The notes beneath the pieces were generated by a model that worked only from the letters and a program-made list of their open reading frames with translations, did no database searches and was not told the origin of the DNA. Below, piece after piece: positions 62,765-64,000 of a DNA stretch of 64,000 bases. Origin of the DNA: Marsupella aquatica (taxonomy: Eukaryota; Marchantiophyta); assembly GCA_973895155.1 (NCBI GenBank), contig OZ316896.1, positions 13,454,001 to 13,518,000 of the forward strand, read 5' to 3'. Numbering within the stretch: the stretch's first letter is position 1; every line of letters begins with the position of its first letter. The position numbers were made by a program, and so were the translations under genes.

Positions 62765-63418
62765 TGGCATAAATGTCATTGTTCATTTGTGTTTTAGATT
62801 CATAGTATGTAAAAGATGAATATTTTGAGCTTCATGTGCTATGCAAAGATATCATTCTTGGGATCAGCGCTTTAATTAATCTAATCAAGACATTCATTTG
62901 AAGTTATTTTTCTCTAAATTTTATTGTCACTTATTTATTCCAAATAGTAAGTTTTGCAAACAAGATAACCATTCACAATATCATCAAGTATGTCATTCTT
63001 CAAGAAACTTCTCAATGATCGGACCAAATCCTCATTTTCTAATGTTCCTGCCAGTGTTTGAGAGATTGTTTGGGAGCTACATTTTAAAGGATCACGTCTT
63101 GCTATTTGTAAGATATTTCACGTGATTTAACACTTATCAATGTGGGAAATTTTCTAACAGGAGCTTAATTATGTCATGTAGACATCAACCAATACTTATG
63201 AGTGATAGCATGGAATAGAGACAATTATTTGTGTAATATCTTGTTTATCACAAATTAGTATTGGCATTAATAAAAAAGTATATAAAGGTTTTTCAGAATC
63301 ATTGTCCACAAATGAAATGTTGATAAAACTCAGTGACATTAGAGTTCAATGAAATGTTTAAAGCAGAGATTTGAGTAGATACTCCCAGACCATTGGAGAT
63401 CTGACACTCATGATCAAT
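62765..63418. other. AT-rich gene-free stretch
   Basis: Nothing recognisable. Short frames lack any domain. Confidence 0.45.
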
Positions 63419-63879
63419 GCAAAGTATGAATTATTATGATACAGGATAGAGATCCAACCCAGGTTTCAACTGACGTGCAACTTGCCGAGTTGCCGGGCAC
63501 GTAAACTCGTCATTTGCTGGGCGAAAATTGGCCCAAATGCTGGATATTCCCCGGGCCGGGCCAAGTGCGGGGCCGGATCGGGATAGGCCGGGACAGGCCA
63601 GGATCGGGCTGGGAGAGGCCAGGACAGGCCAGGAGAGGCGAGGAGAGGCTGGGAGAGGCCGGGACAGGCCAAGATTGGGCCGGGGCAGGGTTGGGGCGCG
63701 GTGTGAGCCGGCCGGGGCTGGGAGGTCATGGCCGGGCCAGGAAGCCAAGATCGGGCAGTCGGGACGGTCCATTTGACGAGTTGCCGGTTGACGGACTCTA
63801 AAGCCTCTATTTTCCGGGCAAGACCAAACCCGGGATCCAACATTGATAGTGAAAGCAAAGTATGCATTATGGTGATACA
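63419..63879. repeat. GC-rich minisatellite island bounded by a 25-bp direct repeat
   Basis: gcaaagtatg...tgataca occurs at 63419-63443 and 63855-63879 (22 of 25 identical). Between them, 63540-63770 is a degenerate array of short GC-rich units of the type gggccaggacaggccag in an otherwise AT-rich region. Near-inverted segments aactcgtcatttg (63504-63516) and catttgacgagtt (63770-63782, 11 of 13 when complemented) bracket the array. Long open frames in this island on both strands are a composition effect, not genes. Confidence 0.75.
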
Positions 63880-64000
63880 TGAATGATATAAGGTTTACAA
63901 CCAACTGTACGACTCTATGGATCAGATAGGATGTAACAAACTTATGGAGATGTTCAAAGAGTTTTTGACAAAAGTCATATTTGCCACCTACGTGACAGTG

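Noticed and set aside
63434-63904. 156-codon Pro/Ser/Ala-rich minus frame and partner frames
   Set aside because: Produced by the GC-rich minisatellite, open on both strands because stop codons are rare there.

Overview
The window is nuclear DNA from a land plant, most likely a bryophyte (moss-like). Three intron-containing protein genes can be assembled: a glutathione S-transferase fused to hemerythrin-like domains (minus strand, 21586-25664), an F-box/Kelch-repeat protein (plus, 35305-36847) and an alpha-tubulin (minus, 48949-51148). Exon joins were chosen by GT/AG borders and reading phase, and all three close into complete frames of about 519, 379 and 451 residues. The GST-hemerythrin architecture is, from what I recall of the family, characteristic of mosses, and it is the main reason for the bryophyte guess. 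The retrotransposon primer site (initiator tRNA-Met type) and the plant-type tubulin agree with a plant but do not fix the species.

Positions 1-12273 hold two related Ty1/copia elements in the same orientation. Element 1 enters from the left edge with an open pol frame that is broken only by a 1.3-kb hAT-like DNA transposon (19/22-bp inverted ends, perfect 8-bp target duplication). Its 3' LTR carries nine 18-bp repeats. Element 2 (5369-12268) is complete, with LTRs, primer site, gag, pol, polypurine tract and the 5-bp duplication aactt. Its pol has six in-frame stops and a frameshift, and its 3' LTR contains a 277-bp internal tandem duplication absent from the 5' LTR.

From 12274 to 21585 I see no gene, only hairpins, short tandem duplications and dispersed repeats. 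The GST-hemerythrin gene follows, then about 9.6 kb without a recognisable gene, then the F-box/Kelch gene. From 36848 to 48948 there are repeats, a compact foldback element (43948-44117), a decayed LTR and a three-unit tandem array, and then the alpha-tubulin gene. The last 13 kb is AT-rich and repeat-dominated: composite 32-bp repeats, pentanucleotide microsatellites, two further LTR relics of the element-1 type (one a solo LTR with target duplication), a degenerate array of about 75-bp units, a probable 5'-truncated LINE fragment with a 15-bp target duplication, and a GC-rich island at 63.4-63.9 kb.

The three host genes have no evident shared pathway (redox or diiron chemistry, ubiquitin ligase substrate recognition, cytoskeleton). 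Three genes in 64 kb suggests a moderately repeat-rich genome. I found no rRNA, no convincing tRNA and no CRISPR array.
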